DNA from: Elgaria multicarinata webbii
Lineage: Eukaryota > Chordata > Lepidosauria > Squamata > Anguidae
Assembly (NCBI RefSeq): GCF_023053635.1
Contig: NC_086171.1
Location: forward strand, 11,364,006 to 11,428,005
Direction: 5' to 3'
Length of the DNA stretch: 64,000 bases
In this document: one piece after another, positions 39,561 through 53,189 of the stretch
How positions within the stretch are numbered: position 1 is the first letter of the stretch
Layout: each line of letters starts with the position of its first letter
Program-made: the position numbers and the translations under genes
The notes under the pieces: model-generated
The model's database searches: none
Told to the model about the DNA's origin: nothing
Seen by the model: only the letters and a program-made list of their open reading frames with translations

Positions 39561-41233
39561 AGACCTTGTTCTACAAAGAAAGATACTGGTTTTCGGCCTT
39601 TACTTTTTGGATTGCAAAATAGAACTTCACTTCTGATAAGTAAATCTCTCCCTTTTTTGCAGCAGACAGAGCTTTTAACATAGTTGATTGGCCATCTGTT
39701 TAGTACAGTTACTCTCAAGTTAATGAAGATGTGCTTACTATACTGCATTTCCTCTGGTACTAAATTTTTAGGACGGGCTGTATGTGGAAAATGGTATTTG
39801 GAGTGTTTTAAGGAGGATTCAGGGGACATACGTGAAGAAAGAATGCAAAGACTGTTATCTGAGGTTAAAGAACTGAAGAGATATAGAACTCTTCCCATGG
39901 ACATTTGCAGTAACCCAATTACCCAATAAGTTGCTGGTGGATTTTATTAGAATGATTTAATTGACACTGAAAATTCCCAGTTTTCAGTTCTGTTGGTTTT
40001 GGGGGGTGTTTGTTTCTCAAAGCAAAATTTGATTTCAAAACAACGGAGGAAGGCATTTAGGAGAATATAAGCAGCAAAGGAAATCAGTTTTTCAAAAATT
40101 GAATACAACTTGAAATTATCCCTTCATTGCTCTCAGTAAAAGCTTTCAAGGTTTTTGAGAAAATTATGGTTGCTAATTCCTCACAGTCTTGCAGTATAAA
40201 GTAAATATTGCTCTATGGGTCTAAGAGTACCACCTATCACACTCAACATTGATGTTGTTTACATGATTCCCTGTTGTGGGATGAAAAAGTAATAAATCAG
40301 GAGTCCTTCACCTTGCTAGGGGTTATCTACTTATATGCAGTCTTTTTAAAATTCTGGTTCATCCCTGGAACGTGTTAAGAAATCTGAGCTTATGAGTTCA
40401 GGTGTTATTACCACAAGATACTTGATGAAGTTAAAAGGCCCTGAGAGGTGTTCATTTTAGTCTTTTGATCTCAAAAGTTTTGCAATCCGCCAAGCCCTTT
40501 TCTCATGCAACTCCCAATCTTTAATGGTGCTTTCTAGGAGATAATGCTTGGTGGATTGTGTTCTAGCTCCTTCTGGGTACCTAACTACAGTATGTGCTAC
40601 AGCCATTCATAGGTAGATCAAGGATTATCAAAAACCAGTGTACCAGTGTGTCAGCCATGAAAAGCAGGGATACACATAGAGCACTTTCCTGTGCTTCAAA
40701 GCTCATGTATATAGCAGATTGAAGGGATGCATCAGCCAGCATTTGTATTATATATACTTATTTTTGTTTCCTTTTTAGTCTTTTTCTTTGTATGACACTA
40801 CTGTGGACAGTAATTCCAATGACTTCATATTTCGAGAGCTACTTATTAGCACTTTTCAGTTACTGTGTTTATGCATTGTCAAGACTCAACTGAAGTTTAC
40901 ATTATCATTAATCACTTGCCCTTCTTTTGCATATGCTGTACATATTGCCCTGATCATTTACATTTTTGAAATGCATGATAAAGAACTTACTTGTTTCCAG
41001 GATTATAGCTGTGCTTTATTCAGTCTGTAGCATTCTGGATAAAATATCCTCCTATTATGTGCTGTTGTATGGTAGATTACTGCTTCACTAAAGCTTTTAT
41101 TCAGAAGAAATGTGCTATACCAGAGTGGTAGAAATAGCCTGCGATAAAAGATGCTCTGTGATTTGAAGTAAACTGGCATCAGCGGTGAAGTTGGAAATCA
41201 AATTGAATTAAAAGCACTCTCAATCCCTAGTAA

Positions 41234-42804
<1,571 letters not shown>

Positions 42805-43654
42805 AGCAAGGCAGAGTGTCAGTCGAAAACTCAACTGCATGAGTGGCAACTTTTCTGGAACAAAACAAAGCTACTTATCAGCATCTTTCTATATTTCAGT
42901 GCTGTTCTTGGCAGGGACAAAAATGCTCTTATTCAGCATTTTTGTGTGTACATGTGTGCGTGGGGAGGGGGGAACAGTATGCTTGCAGAATCTGTGTATC
43001 ATTAAGCATTTTAAGTGGAGACTATGCATTTCATAGAATGTTTGACCAGATTAGTCCTGTGCCCTGTGTTCTGTTTCAAATTTTACAGTATAAATAAGCT
43101 CTATATCAAACAAAAGTTGCCTGTCTAAATAGAAAATGTCTTGCTGTGTTGTGTTCTATGGAAAATACTGTACTTCAGGATTATGTTTACAATTTATCCA
43201 GGTATTTATGTTTTGAACTTCTGTAATACATACAATGCAAAAAAAAATATATGGCCACAACAGTTGCACAGTGCCCACCCTATGGCCTAGCTTCAGGTAC
43301 TTCTCTCGAAGTCTAAACTCAGGTAACTTGGAATGTATATCATGTTGGGATAAAAAATATTTTACAGCTAAAAAGCTAAAGAGGGAACATCACTCTTCTG
43401 CCTTTCATTATTTTATGCATTAATATTTCCTCATTACATTCCACTTCCTTGGAAAAAGTGCATTCAAATTCAGGGGAATAACAACCCTGGAGTTGGGTGA
43501 ACGTGAGGAGAACCAGCAAATCTGTGATGTTTGACATCACATTGTCATGTGGTTACAAGTAAACAACTGTTGCATTTACCGTCATTTCAGCGTGTAAATT
43601 GTGGCATTTAAAAGTTTCAGGTGTTGCACAGTTAATGACTGTTAAGCTGTTGTG

Positions 43655-43660
43655 AATAAA
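43655..43660 (+). promoter_or_regulatory. GLCCI1: Possible proximal poly(A) signal of GLCCI1
   Basis: Canonical AATAAA followed by GTGTTCAGTACTAGGCTGTA, which has a GU-rich element at a usable distance. It would give a 3'UTR of about 0.87 kb. Confidence 0.4.
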
Positions 43661-44028
43661 GTGTTCAGTACTAGGCTGTACATAAGAAACATTCCATGGC
43701 GTGTGTGAAAGAGAGGATCTAAGGCAAGAATGTTTTCATTTACTTTCAGCATTTATTTTTCAGGTTTCAGAGGGGGTGGTGGGAATTTCCTCTCATGTTT
43801 ATGTTGGCAAGTTAAGGAAGTGAAATGCTACTGTTACCATTTTAAGAGTCTAATTAATGTTTAGTTTCTCTTTTAGAGGAAATGTTCATTCATGTGCTGG
43901 TTGCAAAAATAATTCTCGGTTTTTGACAAGCAATGATGGGTAAACTTTGTTTTATTTGTACAGTGGGTATTTTGCACCTGGACTGAAAACAAACAAACTC
44001 TTAAGCAGCATTTGCAGTTTTGTAAAAA

Positions 44029-44034
44029 ATAAAA
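44029..44034 (+). promoter_or_regulatory. GLCCI1: Weak internal AATAAA in GLCCI1 3'UTR
   Basis: AATAAA inside an A-rich run (GTAAAAAATAAAAAAGG). Probably not used, because no clear GU-rich element follows. Confidence 0.2.
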
Positions 44035-45298
44035 AAGGAAAAAAAGCAATAGTTTTTAAGTCATGTTATCTATTCAAAGCCTTTTCTAATACCCTCCAGT
44101 TTAGGCCATTGGCAGGTTGATTTCTTGCAGTTTGGTAGACAACGCTGGCGCTTGTGAGTTCTTTTCACAGATGTTGCATCCAGCAACATTTCCTTACTGC
44201 TCTGGAACTGTGTGAGCACTGCTCTTGGAGGTAATAGCTGCACAATACAAAGAGGACTCTAAAGGCAAAAGGCACTCAATATTCTTAGGTCTTTGCTTTC
44301 AGTTCTGTGGAAGTAGCTTTATGCAAGTCTGTGTTCCTAAGAAAGCTTGCTTTCTCTGTTCAGAAACTGAAAAGATTTAAGACTGCAGCTGCTGTAGCAG
44401 TTATGCTCACTCCAGTACTTTCTTTTGAGGAAGAAATTGAGGAGGGGGGAGGGGGGAATAATAATAAGGCCTCAGTGAAGAGTACCTAAGAAAAGAAATA
44501 TGGAAAATTTACAGCATGTGTGTGTTGTTGCAAGATGAAGCATGGTTTCCTTCCTATCATCACCAAAGAGTTGGGTAATAACCTGTTAGGAAGCATAGAC
44601 CTACAGCCTCTGTACGGTTGTTGTATGACTGTAGGGGCATGCTCAGAGTGGAAGCTAAATATCTAATTTTCACACAGTAATTTTTTTAAAACTCAGTAAC
44701 AGGCATCCTTGCTAATCTCAGGCCTTGGCAAAAGCACTATATAGTTTGTATGTTAAAGCATAAGGGAAAAGCACTCAGTTTGTGACCTAAGTGTGCGTTC
44801 TTTAAAGTTTTCGTTAAAGTTGAATATTAAAGTACATTTTCCATCTTATCCTCTGGTTGTTTCTAAATATAAGTACATAGTCATGGTTCTTCATACTAGG
44901 GTTTATGGAAAGCTCTATCAGGTGACATTTAAATCAAGAGTGAACTCTGGTGTACAATATTTACAGTGATATTACCTTTTCTGTTTTCCCATGAGAAGCT
45001 AAATATGAATTGTCACACACAATTGTTCTTAGTTTATTGGAAGGTTCTGAATCAAATGTGTTAAAGCTAATGCTTTGCTATGTAAATTTCCCAGCAGTTG
45101 TTGATCTCTGATATATCCTATGTTCAGCTGTAGAAATTTGTCAAATATTGTTTCAAGAGTTTTGTACATAGTTGTACTGTTATTTCTAGCCACTATGCTG
45201 AACAGTATTCGAATTACTACACAATATGGCTTTACAGAAGGAAATGCGTGGCTTTTGTTTTGTATTTTTTCAGTATAGAAGTTCCTGTGTCTAATTTA

Positions 45299-45304
45299 AA
45301 TAAA
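45299..45304 (+). promoter_or_regulatory. GLCCI1: Distal poly(A) signal of GLCCI1
   Basis: AATAAA preceded by the T-rich, TGTA-bearing upstream sequence usual at vertebrate 3' ends (TTTTGTACATAGTTGTACTG about 140 bp before, TATTTTTTCAG closer by). Cleavage is expected near 45320, at the (AC)n run. Confidence 0.65.
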
Positions 45305-45313
45305 ATTATTAGA

Positions 45314-45331
45314 AACACACACACACACACC
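45314..45331. repeat. (AC)n microsatellite
   Basis: About nine AC units directly after the distal poly(A) signal. Confidence 0.85.
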
Positions 45332-46189
45332 CTACAAACTGCTAAATGTAGTATATTTTATTTGAAAGCTGTGTGGAAGGTGACTGAAACATTCAGAATA
45401 AGCTTGGGGTATAATCCTTGAACATTTCCACTGCCGAGGTGGGGATCATGTGAGGGGGATGTCCCATGTTTTTTAAAAAAACCCTTGCACATGGAAAGCT
45501 AGTACATCAAGAAGAGTAATCAGTTGAGATGTGAGATACTGTTTTTAATATATAACAACAACAAAAGTGTTGAGGGTAAAATGCTGTTTTTCTCCGATAG
45601 GGTGTGTCTGCCTTGTGTGTCTACCTTTAATATTGGGCTTCTCAACCATTAATCAAATGTTACACTTAAATTGTGTCTTTTTGTAAAGAAACTATTCATA
45701 GATAAATTTATTGCACTCTTAATCATTTATGAAGTTAGAAGTCAATTTACTTCCATTGTAAGGTAGTGTAGCAAGAAATCAATTAGTGCTAACCTGGCTA
45801 ATTCTGAAAACATACACTTCTCCTTTGGATGTATAGGCTGCTATCAATATGTACATTGCATTTCTCATGCCATTAACGCATAGAATAGCACTGAACCAAC
45901 CTGTTGTCTGTCCTTCTCCACGTCTTCTCCGCCTAGAGAGTCAGAACTGGAATGGCATATTAAAAGGTATTCCCATCCCAAATGCCTGTTAATATATTAA
46001 AAGCCTCAAAATATCATTTTGTAGAAGCTCTGGAACATAAGCTGATTTTGGTATAGTTTTCTGTGTCTTAAAAATGCATTTCCCCCAGCACTGCAGCTTT
46101 TATATATGTAGGATACTGTCATTATGTGCTTCAGCAGCCATTAAAACCTCAATTATCATCATACATTTTCCAGTGAGCTTTTAGTATTA

Positions 46190-46600
46190 GTTCTTTTTCA
46201 AAAGCTAAAACTAAACCGCCTCACTTTGTGGCCTGAACACCATAAATTCAAGGAACAGAGCAGTAATGTTTTCTTGAACTCATAATATGTTGTGAGTATA
46301 TCTTAGTGTATGTTTGAGTGGAACGCAGAAATCACTGGACTGAACTCTGCCTGTGAATTATGCCTCGCTGGAGAAGCAGTGACCAGGTCTTGCAAGACTC
46401 GCAGCTTGAACGGGGTGGAGATCGTCTCCCTCTGCAATGTCACACTGCTTCCTGTCACCATAATTTATGAGGGCTCTGTGATGAGTTGATTTGATAAGCA
46501 GCTGATCTGCAAATTGTTAGAGAAAGTTGTAGGTCTAATAGAAATGCTTGCTGAGCAGCAGCAAACTTGCTCATTGCTATTAAAGAAAAAAAGATGGTAC
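46190..46600. promoter_or_regulatory. Candidate conserved non-coding element
   Basis: Complex repeat-free sequence with TAAT-type homeodomain words and other motif-like words (CACCATAATTTATGAGGGCT, TTGATTTGATAAGCAGCTGA with a GATAAG GATA site and a CAGCTG E-box side by side). Less than 1.3 kb from the GLCCI1 3' end. Texture only; not tested for conservation. Confidence 0.35.
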
Positions 46601-47259
46601 AGTAATGCTCAGGTAGTGTAAGGAGAAGTTGAGTTAGGTATGCAGCCCCTCTTCTCAGCTAGCAAGTAGACCTTGAACATGTTTTAACTGGAAAGAGGAG
46701 GCAAAGTACTAATTCTGTTCCTGCCTAGCAGACAGCAGAGCTTTGGTGGAACTTTAGCTTTTTACTAAAGTCTTGTCAGCATCCTGGCCACACAAAAGTT
46801 TTGCCTCTCCTTAACGATACTAGGGAAGCTGAGAGGAAAATATATTCTTAGGGAAAGGCACCATTATTCTATCACCTTCACATCTGGAAAGATGGTAGAG
46901 CACACCACTGAATCTACTATCCCAGTGATCTTCAACTGGTGAGATCTGTCCAGATGAGGCGTGGCAAAGTTGTTGCCTCCATGTTGGGCAATTGTAAAAG
47001 TGAGTCCCATGTTACAGGTTGGGAGTATGAGGTGGGTGTCAGGTCTGGACCAGATGAAGATCTCTGTATATCCCTTCCCTGCCGGTGGCCTTAGATCTTG
47101 TATGCATTGTGAAGCAGAAGACCAAAAAGGGACCTTGTGCTTTCTTGGGTGAGGCCTCCCCTGCAGTAGCCAGAGAAACAGCTCAGCAACAACTGCCAGG
47201 TTCTGCAGAAGTGAGTGCTGAAATCACTACCTCCAGCTATAAATAAAGGAGAGAAACTA

Positions 47260-47830
47260 TGGTCCAAAATACAGTGGCCATATTGCGTTTGGCACGTTCA
47301 CTGGAGCATAGAACAATGATCTTGGGTCAGCTTGACCGGCTGCCTATCTGTTTCTGCTTGATTGAAAGTGCTGGTTTAGGCCTTTAAAGCCAAAACAGGT
47401 GGGCAAGTTGTGGTCCTGCTGATGGAGTGTGACTCCCATGAGCCCTAGTCAACATAGCCAATGGTGAGGGATGGAAGGAATTGCTGGCCAACTTCTGCTC
47501 CAGGACCTGGTTCCCTTAAGAACCAGCATTTTCCATATAGGCTTGCCAGGTCTTTTAAGGTCGGCCTTGGAGGCTTTGCTTTTCGTGCCATCATCTTGTA
47601 ACTGTTAGGTGAGTTAACACAAGAGAGCTTTTTCAGTGGTGCTAACAGCTCTGGAATACTCTTCTGGTGATGTCAGGCTCTCTGTTATCCCTTTGTCGTA
47701 ATCAGAGAACCTTTCTTATTTTACTGCTGTCTTAGTTTGTGCCTTAACGCCTTAACATGTTCCTTTATAAATATGTCCTTTTGTTTTGCTGTGTTTTTAT
47801 GTTGCGAAGCCACTGTGAGATGGTAAAGAT
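47260..47830 (+). mobile_element. L2-type LINE fragment split by a foldback repeat
   Basis: Weak + strand coding remains (MVQNTVAILRLARSLEHRTM, LGQLDRLPICFCLIE, equivalent to the VQNAAARL...LHWLPI block) stop at about 47395. They resume after 47510 with degraded ORF2 end and a 3'UTR-like T-rich run to about 47830. The intervening 47400-47510 is a member of the CAGATGTTTTGGACT foldback family. Confidence 0.55.
47400..47510. repeat. Foldback repeat inside LINE
   Basis: It has GGGCAAGTTGTGGTCCTGCT, GTGACTCCCATGAGCCCTAG and GAATTGCTGGCCAACTTCTG, diverged arms of the same family as 23340-23458. Confidence 0.45.
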
Positions 47831-48114
47831 CTGCTTATCAAAAGAACTTTCCTAATGCTGGTCAATTCAATGAAAAGAGCATTTGGGTAAGCCGTCCTTT
47901 CAATAAACATGAGTTTTCACTAGGATACAGTTGTTCAAAGACCAGTCCTGTCTTTTGTTCTTGAAAGGCTGGATGGCTATTCTTAAGAGGTTACTGGCCA
48001 CTTTAATCTTGAACTTTACCAGGAAATGGTCTCATCTTAAAAATGGAGTTAGCCCCCAATCCCACCACCACCACCATCATCATCATGATTGCCTATGAAA
48101 TCTCAATATTCCTA

Positions 48115-48192
48115 GCATTGCCCTTGCTTGTTGGGGCTAATGGTAGTTGGTCCAAAATATCTGGAGGGCTTAAGGTTGGGGAAGGCTGTATT
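48115..48192. repeat. Foldback repeat, half copy
   Basis: Only the right arm is present: GGTCCAAAATATCTGGAGGG, CTTAAGGTTGGGGAAGGCTG. Confidence 0.55.
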
Positions 48193-48229
48193 ATAACATA
48201 ACATATACTTAGCATTCATTTATATAGTG

Positions 48230-48330
48230 TTTTAGAGTGTTCAAACCACTTCACTAAAGAAGGTTTTATCCTTCTGCTGCCCTGAGATCCCAGTGATTTA
48301 TTGTTTTAAAAATAAATTAAGAGATTCTAG
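48230..48330 (+). mobile_element. LINE 3' tail
   Basis: CTGCCCTGAGATCCCAGTGA followed by TTTATTGTTTTAAAAATAAA, the same tail type as 24200-24245. Confidence 0.45.
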
Positions 48331-48666
48331 GGGTCAGAAGCACTCATTTACATTCCTAAGTAAACTGCTTCCTTCCACAAACTGAACACAGACTAGTTAA
48401 GAAAGTTGTGAGTTTCCATTCTAGTTGGTGATGTAAGAGCAATATTCAGGTTCTTCCTCAATTAGGCAGGGCTTTAAGTAGAATCTGCTAGGTTAAGGTT
48501 CCTTGTAGATACCTTTTCATCATGGATATTTTCCTCTTTCAGACTGGTGTTGATATTGCTCATGTCCCCCAATCCAGTTTAAAAGTTAATGAGATTTTGA
48601 AGTTGGATAATCATTCTATAACAAGTGTAAGGTCTCATACTGTCCCCTTTCTCCTCTGTTGTGTGT

Positions 48667-48982
48667 GCTCTGACTGGGTTTGGATGCTTGCGCAAGGGGA
48701 AGGAGCCACCATGGCCTCTTCACCTCTCTGTGTGACCGCCATTTGCATAATCCCCCTTGATGCAGCATGGGCTGGTGGGTTATCCAAACCTGGCACAGGG
48801 TGCAGCGGGGGTGGCTCCGTACCCACCCCAATATGTGCACTAGAAGTTGCAGAGTGGGTATGAAGCCTCCCTGGCTGTGCCGGGCACCAGGCTCAGATGA
48901 CAAGCCAATGCATTGCAGGGGATCGTGCAAATAGGAGGAGGAGGCACAATGGCTTCTTCCCCATGATTGTCTGAACACGCTT
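48667..48982. mobile_element. Possible TIR-type MITE
   Basis: The left arm (ACTGGGTTTGGATGCTTGCG, GCCATTTGCATAATCCCCCT) pairs loosely with the inverse of the right arm (GGGGATCGTGCAAATAGGAG, ATTGTCTGAACACGC). It is GC-richer than its surroundings and gives long overlapping frames on both strands that show no family features. Confidence 0.4.
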
Positions 48983-48997
48983 GCTCTCTCTGTTAAA

Positions 48998-48999
<2 letters not shown>

Positions 49000-49027
<28 letters not shown>
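49000..49027. repeat. (CA)n microsatellite
   Basis: About 14 CA units. Confidence 0.95.
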
Positions 49028-49028
<1 letters not shown>

Positions 49029-49265
49029 TTTTCCCCTTAGTTTTTGCTCAAACAATGCATTAGACGTTTTGCTCATAGTGTGTAGATATCTGATATTGAA
49101 AAGGCCTGGCTACCCCAGTCTGGGAACAGGACCACCTACCCCTGCATGAACCTGCCTAGCAGCTGAGGCTTACTGGCCTCCTCTGGCTGCCCTCCCCTGC
49201 AAAGCTTAGGCAAATGGCTTGTACAGAGCTTTTCTGTGGTTTATCATTGGCTGTGGGAGTCACTC

Positions 49266-49458
49266 CCAAATGAAGCTGCCTTGTACCGAGTCCGACGATT
49301 GTTCTATCAAGCCCAGTATTGTCAATGCTGACGGCAGCAGCCCTCCAGGGGTTCAAGCAGGAGTTCTTCCTACCATACCTGGAAATGCCAGGGATTGAAC
49401 TTGGGACCTTCTGCGTGCGAAGGTTGTACTTTACCACTGAGCCATTGTCCCTTGCCTT
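49266..49458 (-). mobile_element. tRNA-derived SINE copy
   Basis: On the - strand: head CTCAGTGGTAAAGTACAACC and GTCCCAAGTTCAATCCCTGG (B box GTTCAATCC), body, and 3' end GGTACAAGGCAGCTTCATTT. It is the best-preserved member of this family here. Confidence 0.8.
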
Positions 49459-50029
49459 CATGACTGTTCTTTAAGTGCCCGGCAAAGTCTGTCCTGTTTA
49501 TTCAGGCTTTTGGTGGTTGATTCTTGTGGCTTTAAAAGTTTATTGTAGTACTTAATCCAGGGATGCAGAACCTCAGGTCCGGAGTCAGTGTCTGCTCCAA
49601 CACCCCCAATAGCCTTCCCCCCTCCTACCACAAATCTGGAAGTCTACCTTTTCACGACGGTTGTCTGCGGTTGCTGTTGCTCCTCATCCTCTGCCTCATC
49701 ATTGCTACCATGTGCAGCTTGACAGGCAGAGAGACCGGGAGCAAATAGGCAATGGCACCTACGGCTCTTCTTTCTCACCCCTATCAGTGTCAGGACTGGA
49801 GCAAGAGGTGGGTGAAGAAGCAGGTTGCAGTGAATAGGAGGAGTACTGTAAGTCTGGGGTTGTCATTGGGCCCCTGCTAGAGGGCAGGCCCTCAATGCCA
49901 GCCTGGCCCAGGGTTCTAATGTTGCCTCCTGAGGCCTGAATCTGGTCCCCCCAAATGCCCACGGCCACTTCCATGGCTCCGCTCCTTCCCCTGATTACCA
50001 GTTATTTGCTGATTTCCTAGCTTTTGTGC

Positions 50030-50155
50030 AAATTAACGCATAAATGGCCCCAAGGCAGTTTACAATGAAAACATAAAAATACCAAAATTAAACAGTATGA
50101 ACAATAAAAGCCACAAAGCAAGTAATAAAAACACACCAGTAAAACCTTAATTGCT
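50030..50155 (-). mobile_element. L2-type LINE 3' UTR piece
   Basis: GGCCCCAAGGCAGTTTACAA followed by an A-rich run to CACACCAGTAAAACC has the layout of a worn - strand LINE tail. Confidence 0.45.
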
Positions 50156-50269
50156 TTTATCTGGAACGTTTTTATAATGGCATTTTAAGAAATATTGTTT
50201 GGGTTTTTTTTTTAAAAAAAAAATTAATTTTTTTTTCCAAAAGGTTGATTTTTTTTAAAGGATTTTTAT

Positions 50270-50510
50270 TAATAATGGTTTGGATCCAGATTTAGGTGTG
50301 TGCAACTGGACTGGCAGAAGTAAACTTCCCTGCTGTTTCCTCAGCAGCTGCTTCAGCCCCCTGAAAATGCTATGCAGAGAGCCAGGGGACCCTGCTGAAA
50401 AGGGGTGAACTGTGGTGTGGAGCGTAAGGGGAATCCCAGAAAATTGGGCAAAGGCACCTTCTGTGAGCAGAGCCCTTCCATCAATGGAAGTCACCTGGAT
50501 CCATCCCAAC
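50270..50510. repeat. Unassigned interspersed repeat, copy 1
   Basis: Blocks GCCCCCTGAAAATGCTATGC, CAGGGGACCCTGCTGAA, ATTGGGCAAAGGCACCTTCT and GTGAGCAGAGCCCTTCC recur in the same order at 53190-53390. This is clear two-copy homology. I cannot name the family. Confidence 0.6.
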
Positions 50511-50519
50511 AATAACAAA

Positions 50520-50660
50520 CAAATTATTATTATTAGCCTGTTCCTGTGTTCAAAGTGCTTCACATGTTGGGCTCTGTTCAACAATGCTGTAAGGCAAGTC
50601 ACTATTATTATCCCTTCTGTTGCAGAGGGAGGGCTTGAGGCTGAAAGAGAGTTCATAGCA
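50520..50660 (-). mobile_element. MIR-like SINE fragment
   Basis: ATTATTATTAGCCTGTTCC, CAAAGTGCTTCACATGTTGG, AATGCTGTAAGGCAAGTCAC and TATTATCCCTTCTGTTGCAG follow the order of the antisense 3' half of MIR (core, then 3' end). Diverged. Confidence 0.5.
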
Positions 50661-51867
50661 GATGGATGGCCATGTGTTCCCTTTTGCAGAGGGCCGTTCT
50701 CTATTTGAAGAGCTGTCCAGTTCAATGCCTGGTATAAAGATAGTGAACCATCAGGAAGAAGAGCAGGGGCTTTGACGTTGCCCACCAACAGCACCTGGTG
50801 TTTGGGGAATGGGTGGGAATTAAGAATCTTTGCACAAAAATGTGAGACGAGGAAGCGTGTTTGCCTCAAGAATCGTAGACAAGGAAGACTACCCTGGGAA
50901 AGAGTCAACAAGGAGCCCTAGTGCAGACACACCCTGAAGGTTGCCGGTGCTTTTGAAGAGATTTTTTTTTCCAGTGGCCAACATAATTATGGCGTTCTAA
51001 ATGTGCTCCGAGCTATTTATTCCCAGAGGTGAAGTGCTCTATCCGTACTTTTACAATGCATCCATTGTGTGAAAACAATTGACCAGGCAACCTATGCTAG
51101 CGACAAGGAAAAAATGGTGTGACAGGACACTCATTTTTCCATGACTAGGAAAGATCGGTCCCAGATTATTATTATTTTTAAAAAATGAAAACTTCAAGAG
51201 CTCATCAAGGGAAAACATCAATAGAACAAGTAATTCAGGAAATAAATTCTCATGCCAGGGGAAATTCTTTTGTTTAAAGGGAAAAGGGAGGAGCAGTGAC
51301 CTCAGCTCCATTTAACACCAGTTGTGCTCTTTCGTTGCCTTTTACTTACCCTGTGTGATTAAAAACCTAAAAAAGACGCTGCAGCAATAACATGAAACAT
51401 AAACCATAGAGGTCTATTCCAGAAGTTTATTTTAAAGAGTAATCATGGTATGTATCACCTTCAACATTTTCACCCCAAAAGGCCATTCACAATTTTCTGG
51501 CTAATTCTCCCATGCAGGTCATGAGACAGGGCCCAACCCACACATGCTTTGTGGCTAGTGTGGAGGCAACGTTTGTGGGTAGGGTGGCCCACATCCAAAC
51601 TATAGGGCCAAAAATCTCACCCCAGGTACTTTGTGTTGCTGGATTTACACAGACCGACGTCCCTTGCACAGTAGTAAATAATTCCCCCCTCCCAATATTA
51701 ATTAGACTTACCATCTAGTTTTCTTTTTATAAAAAAAGGATCCAGGGCATAAACTGTCTAAAGAAATTGCGTTCTTCTTGCCATTGGGATACTTTTTTTG
51801 TCCCACGTGCAACGTAAAGGATGGAAGTGATCAGGACATCAGCAGGGGTGGTCCAAGGCATTTTGCT

Positions 51868-52022
51868 CCCAACCAAAGGCCTATCTAGTCCAGCATCCTG
51901 TTCCAAACAGATGCCTCTGGCAAGCTCAAAGCAGAATGTGAGTGCAGCAGCCCTCCCCATTGTTGGCTCTCAACCACTGGCATTCAGAGGTATGGTGCAT
52001 CTGACCCTGGAGACCGTATAGC
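51868..52022. repeat. Interspersed repeat (unassigned)
   Basis: GGCCTATCTAGTCCAGCATC, CTGTTCCAAACAGATGCCTC and ACCACTGGCATTCAGAGGTA are blocks I recognise as recurrent in reptile genomes; no ends or promoter are visible. Confidence 0.45.
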
Positions 52023-52039
52023 CATGTGTATAAGCAGTA

Positions 52040-52140
52040 TAGCCATTTATTGCAAATTGCTTTTTATACGAATTTCATTGTTGTAAGTTGCCTTGAGAGG
52101 GTTCCCCGCCTAGACATTTTCCCAAATAAATAAATACATT
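52040..52140 (+). mobile_element. LINE 3' tail
   Basis: GTAAGTTGCCTTGAGAGGGT, then TCCCCGCCTAGACA and an AAATAAATAAATAC end. Confidence 0.55.
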
Positions 52141-52204
52141 CAATGACTTGTTGATAGCCACATCCTCCATGAATTTAACTAATTTGCTTTAAGATGGCTA
52201 TCAC

Positions 52205-52870
52205 ATCTTTTAGCAAATAAAAATCTATATGCTGTGCGAAGTACTTCTTTCTGTCTGTTCAGACTTTCCCACTATTCAGCTTCACTGGTTGACCCTGGCT
52301 TCTGGTATTTTGAGAGAGGAAGAAAAACTTTTCTCTGTCCACTTTATGCACACCATGCATAATTGTATACACCTCTATCACATCCCCCATTACTTGTCGT
52401 CCCTCCAACACTAGCCTTTTTAGCTTCTTGATCATTTTGTTTGTCCTTTTCTGTATCCCTCCCAGTTCTACAATCCTTTTTGAGGTGCGGCAATCAATAC
52501 TGTACACAGTCCTGCCAAGCTTGGTCATACCATAGGTTTGTATAAAGGCATTGTGACATTGGCTTTCAATCCCTTTCTTAATGGAACTCATCTTTTACAC
52601 ACTTTGTTAACATTTCTATTGAGCAACAATGGAACCACAACCCCAAGATTCCTTTCCTAGTAACTCAGTCCCAATCAGGCTATATGTGAAGCTCAAAATT
52701 TTCACCTCAATGTGCATCCGTGTATACTTGCCATTTCAATGCCCATTCCTCTTGTTTGAAAAGATCTTTTTGTCCCTTTTTGTTACAACTGCCCTAATAA
52801 TTTGGTGTCATCAGCAAGCCTTACCTCCAACTCCAAATCATTTCAGGTCAAGACATTGAGGTAATTGGTG
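52205..52870 (-). mobile_element. CR1-clade LINE, ORF2 from RT active site to C-terminus
   Basis: On the - strand, LADDTKLL (the reverse-transcriptase [F/Y]ADD block) lies at about 52,800-52,820. VKILSFTYSLIGTELLGKES follows, then SSIKKGIESQCHNAFIQTYG, GGIQKRTNKMIKKLKRLVLE, GDVIEVYTIMHGVHKVDREK and LSQNTRSQGQPVKLNSG at about 52,260. The 110-codon last part is still open. Same family as 18735-19225. Confidence 0.8.
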
Positions 52871-53189
52871 TTTCACATAATGCCTCTTGAGAAGATGCTG
52901 CTCCCCTTCCCGATGTAGGCTGTGAACGAGGGGCATTAGATGCTAGGGGTCACACAAAAACTCAGGTGGTTGTTGGATTGGTGGCTTGCATAACAAAGGG
53001 TTCAACTGGAGTGATCTCCAGACTCAATCTTCATCATTACATGAAATGCAAATGCTGGATAACATCCTGAAAGCCACCTATGTATGTACTGTCAGAAGTG
53101 TGCATTTGTATCAGTTGCCTGGAAAACTAAATCAGATGAGCAGCACTTAATTTTCAGACCCAAATCAGGTCCAACATGGTTTAGGCTGC

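Larger units (their letters stand above)
42805..45320 (+). other. GLCCI1: GLCCI1 3' untranslated region
   Basis: About 2.5 kb of repeat-poor AT-rich sequence after the TAG, ending at the poly(A) signal at 45299. It is free of LINE and SINE pieces, unlike the flanks, as expected for transcribed, constrained UTR. The end point is inferred from the signal and the abrupt onset of an (AC)n tract and ordinary intergenic DNA. Confidence 0.7.

Noticed and set aside
48522-49026. Overlapping 113- and 136-codon frames on opposite strands
   Set aside because: GC-richer MITE-like DNA with a CA microsatellite at one end; no conserved motif in either product.
50255-50911. 218-codon - strand frame, longest in the window
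   Set aside because: It overlaps an unassigned repeat and a MIR-like piece, has poly-Ile from an ATT run, and no recognisable domain. Kept as a finding for the repeat, not as a gene.
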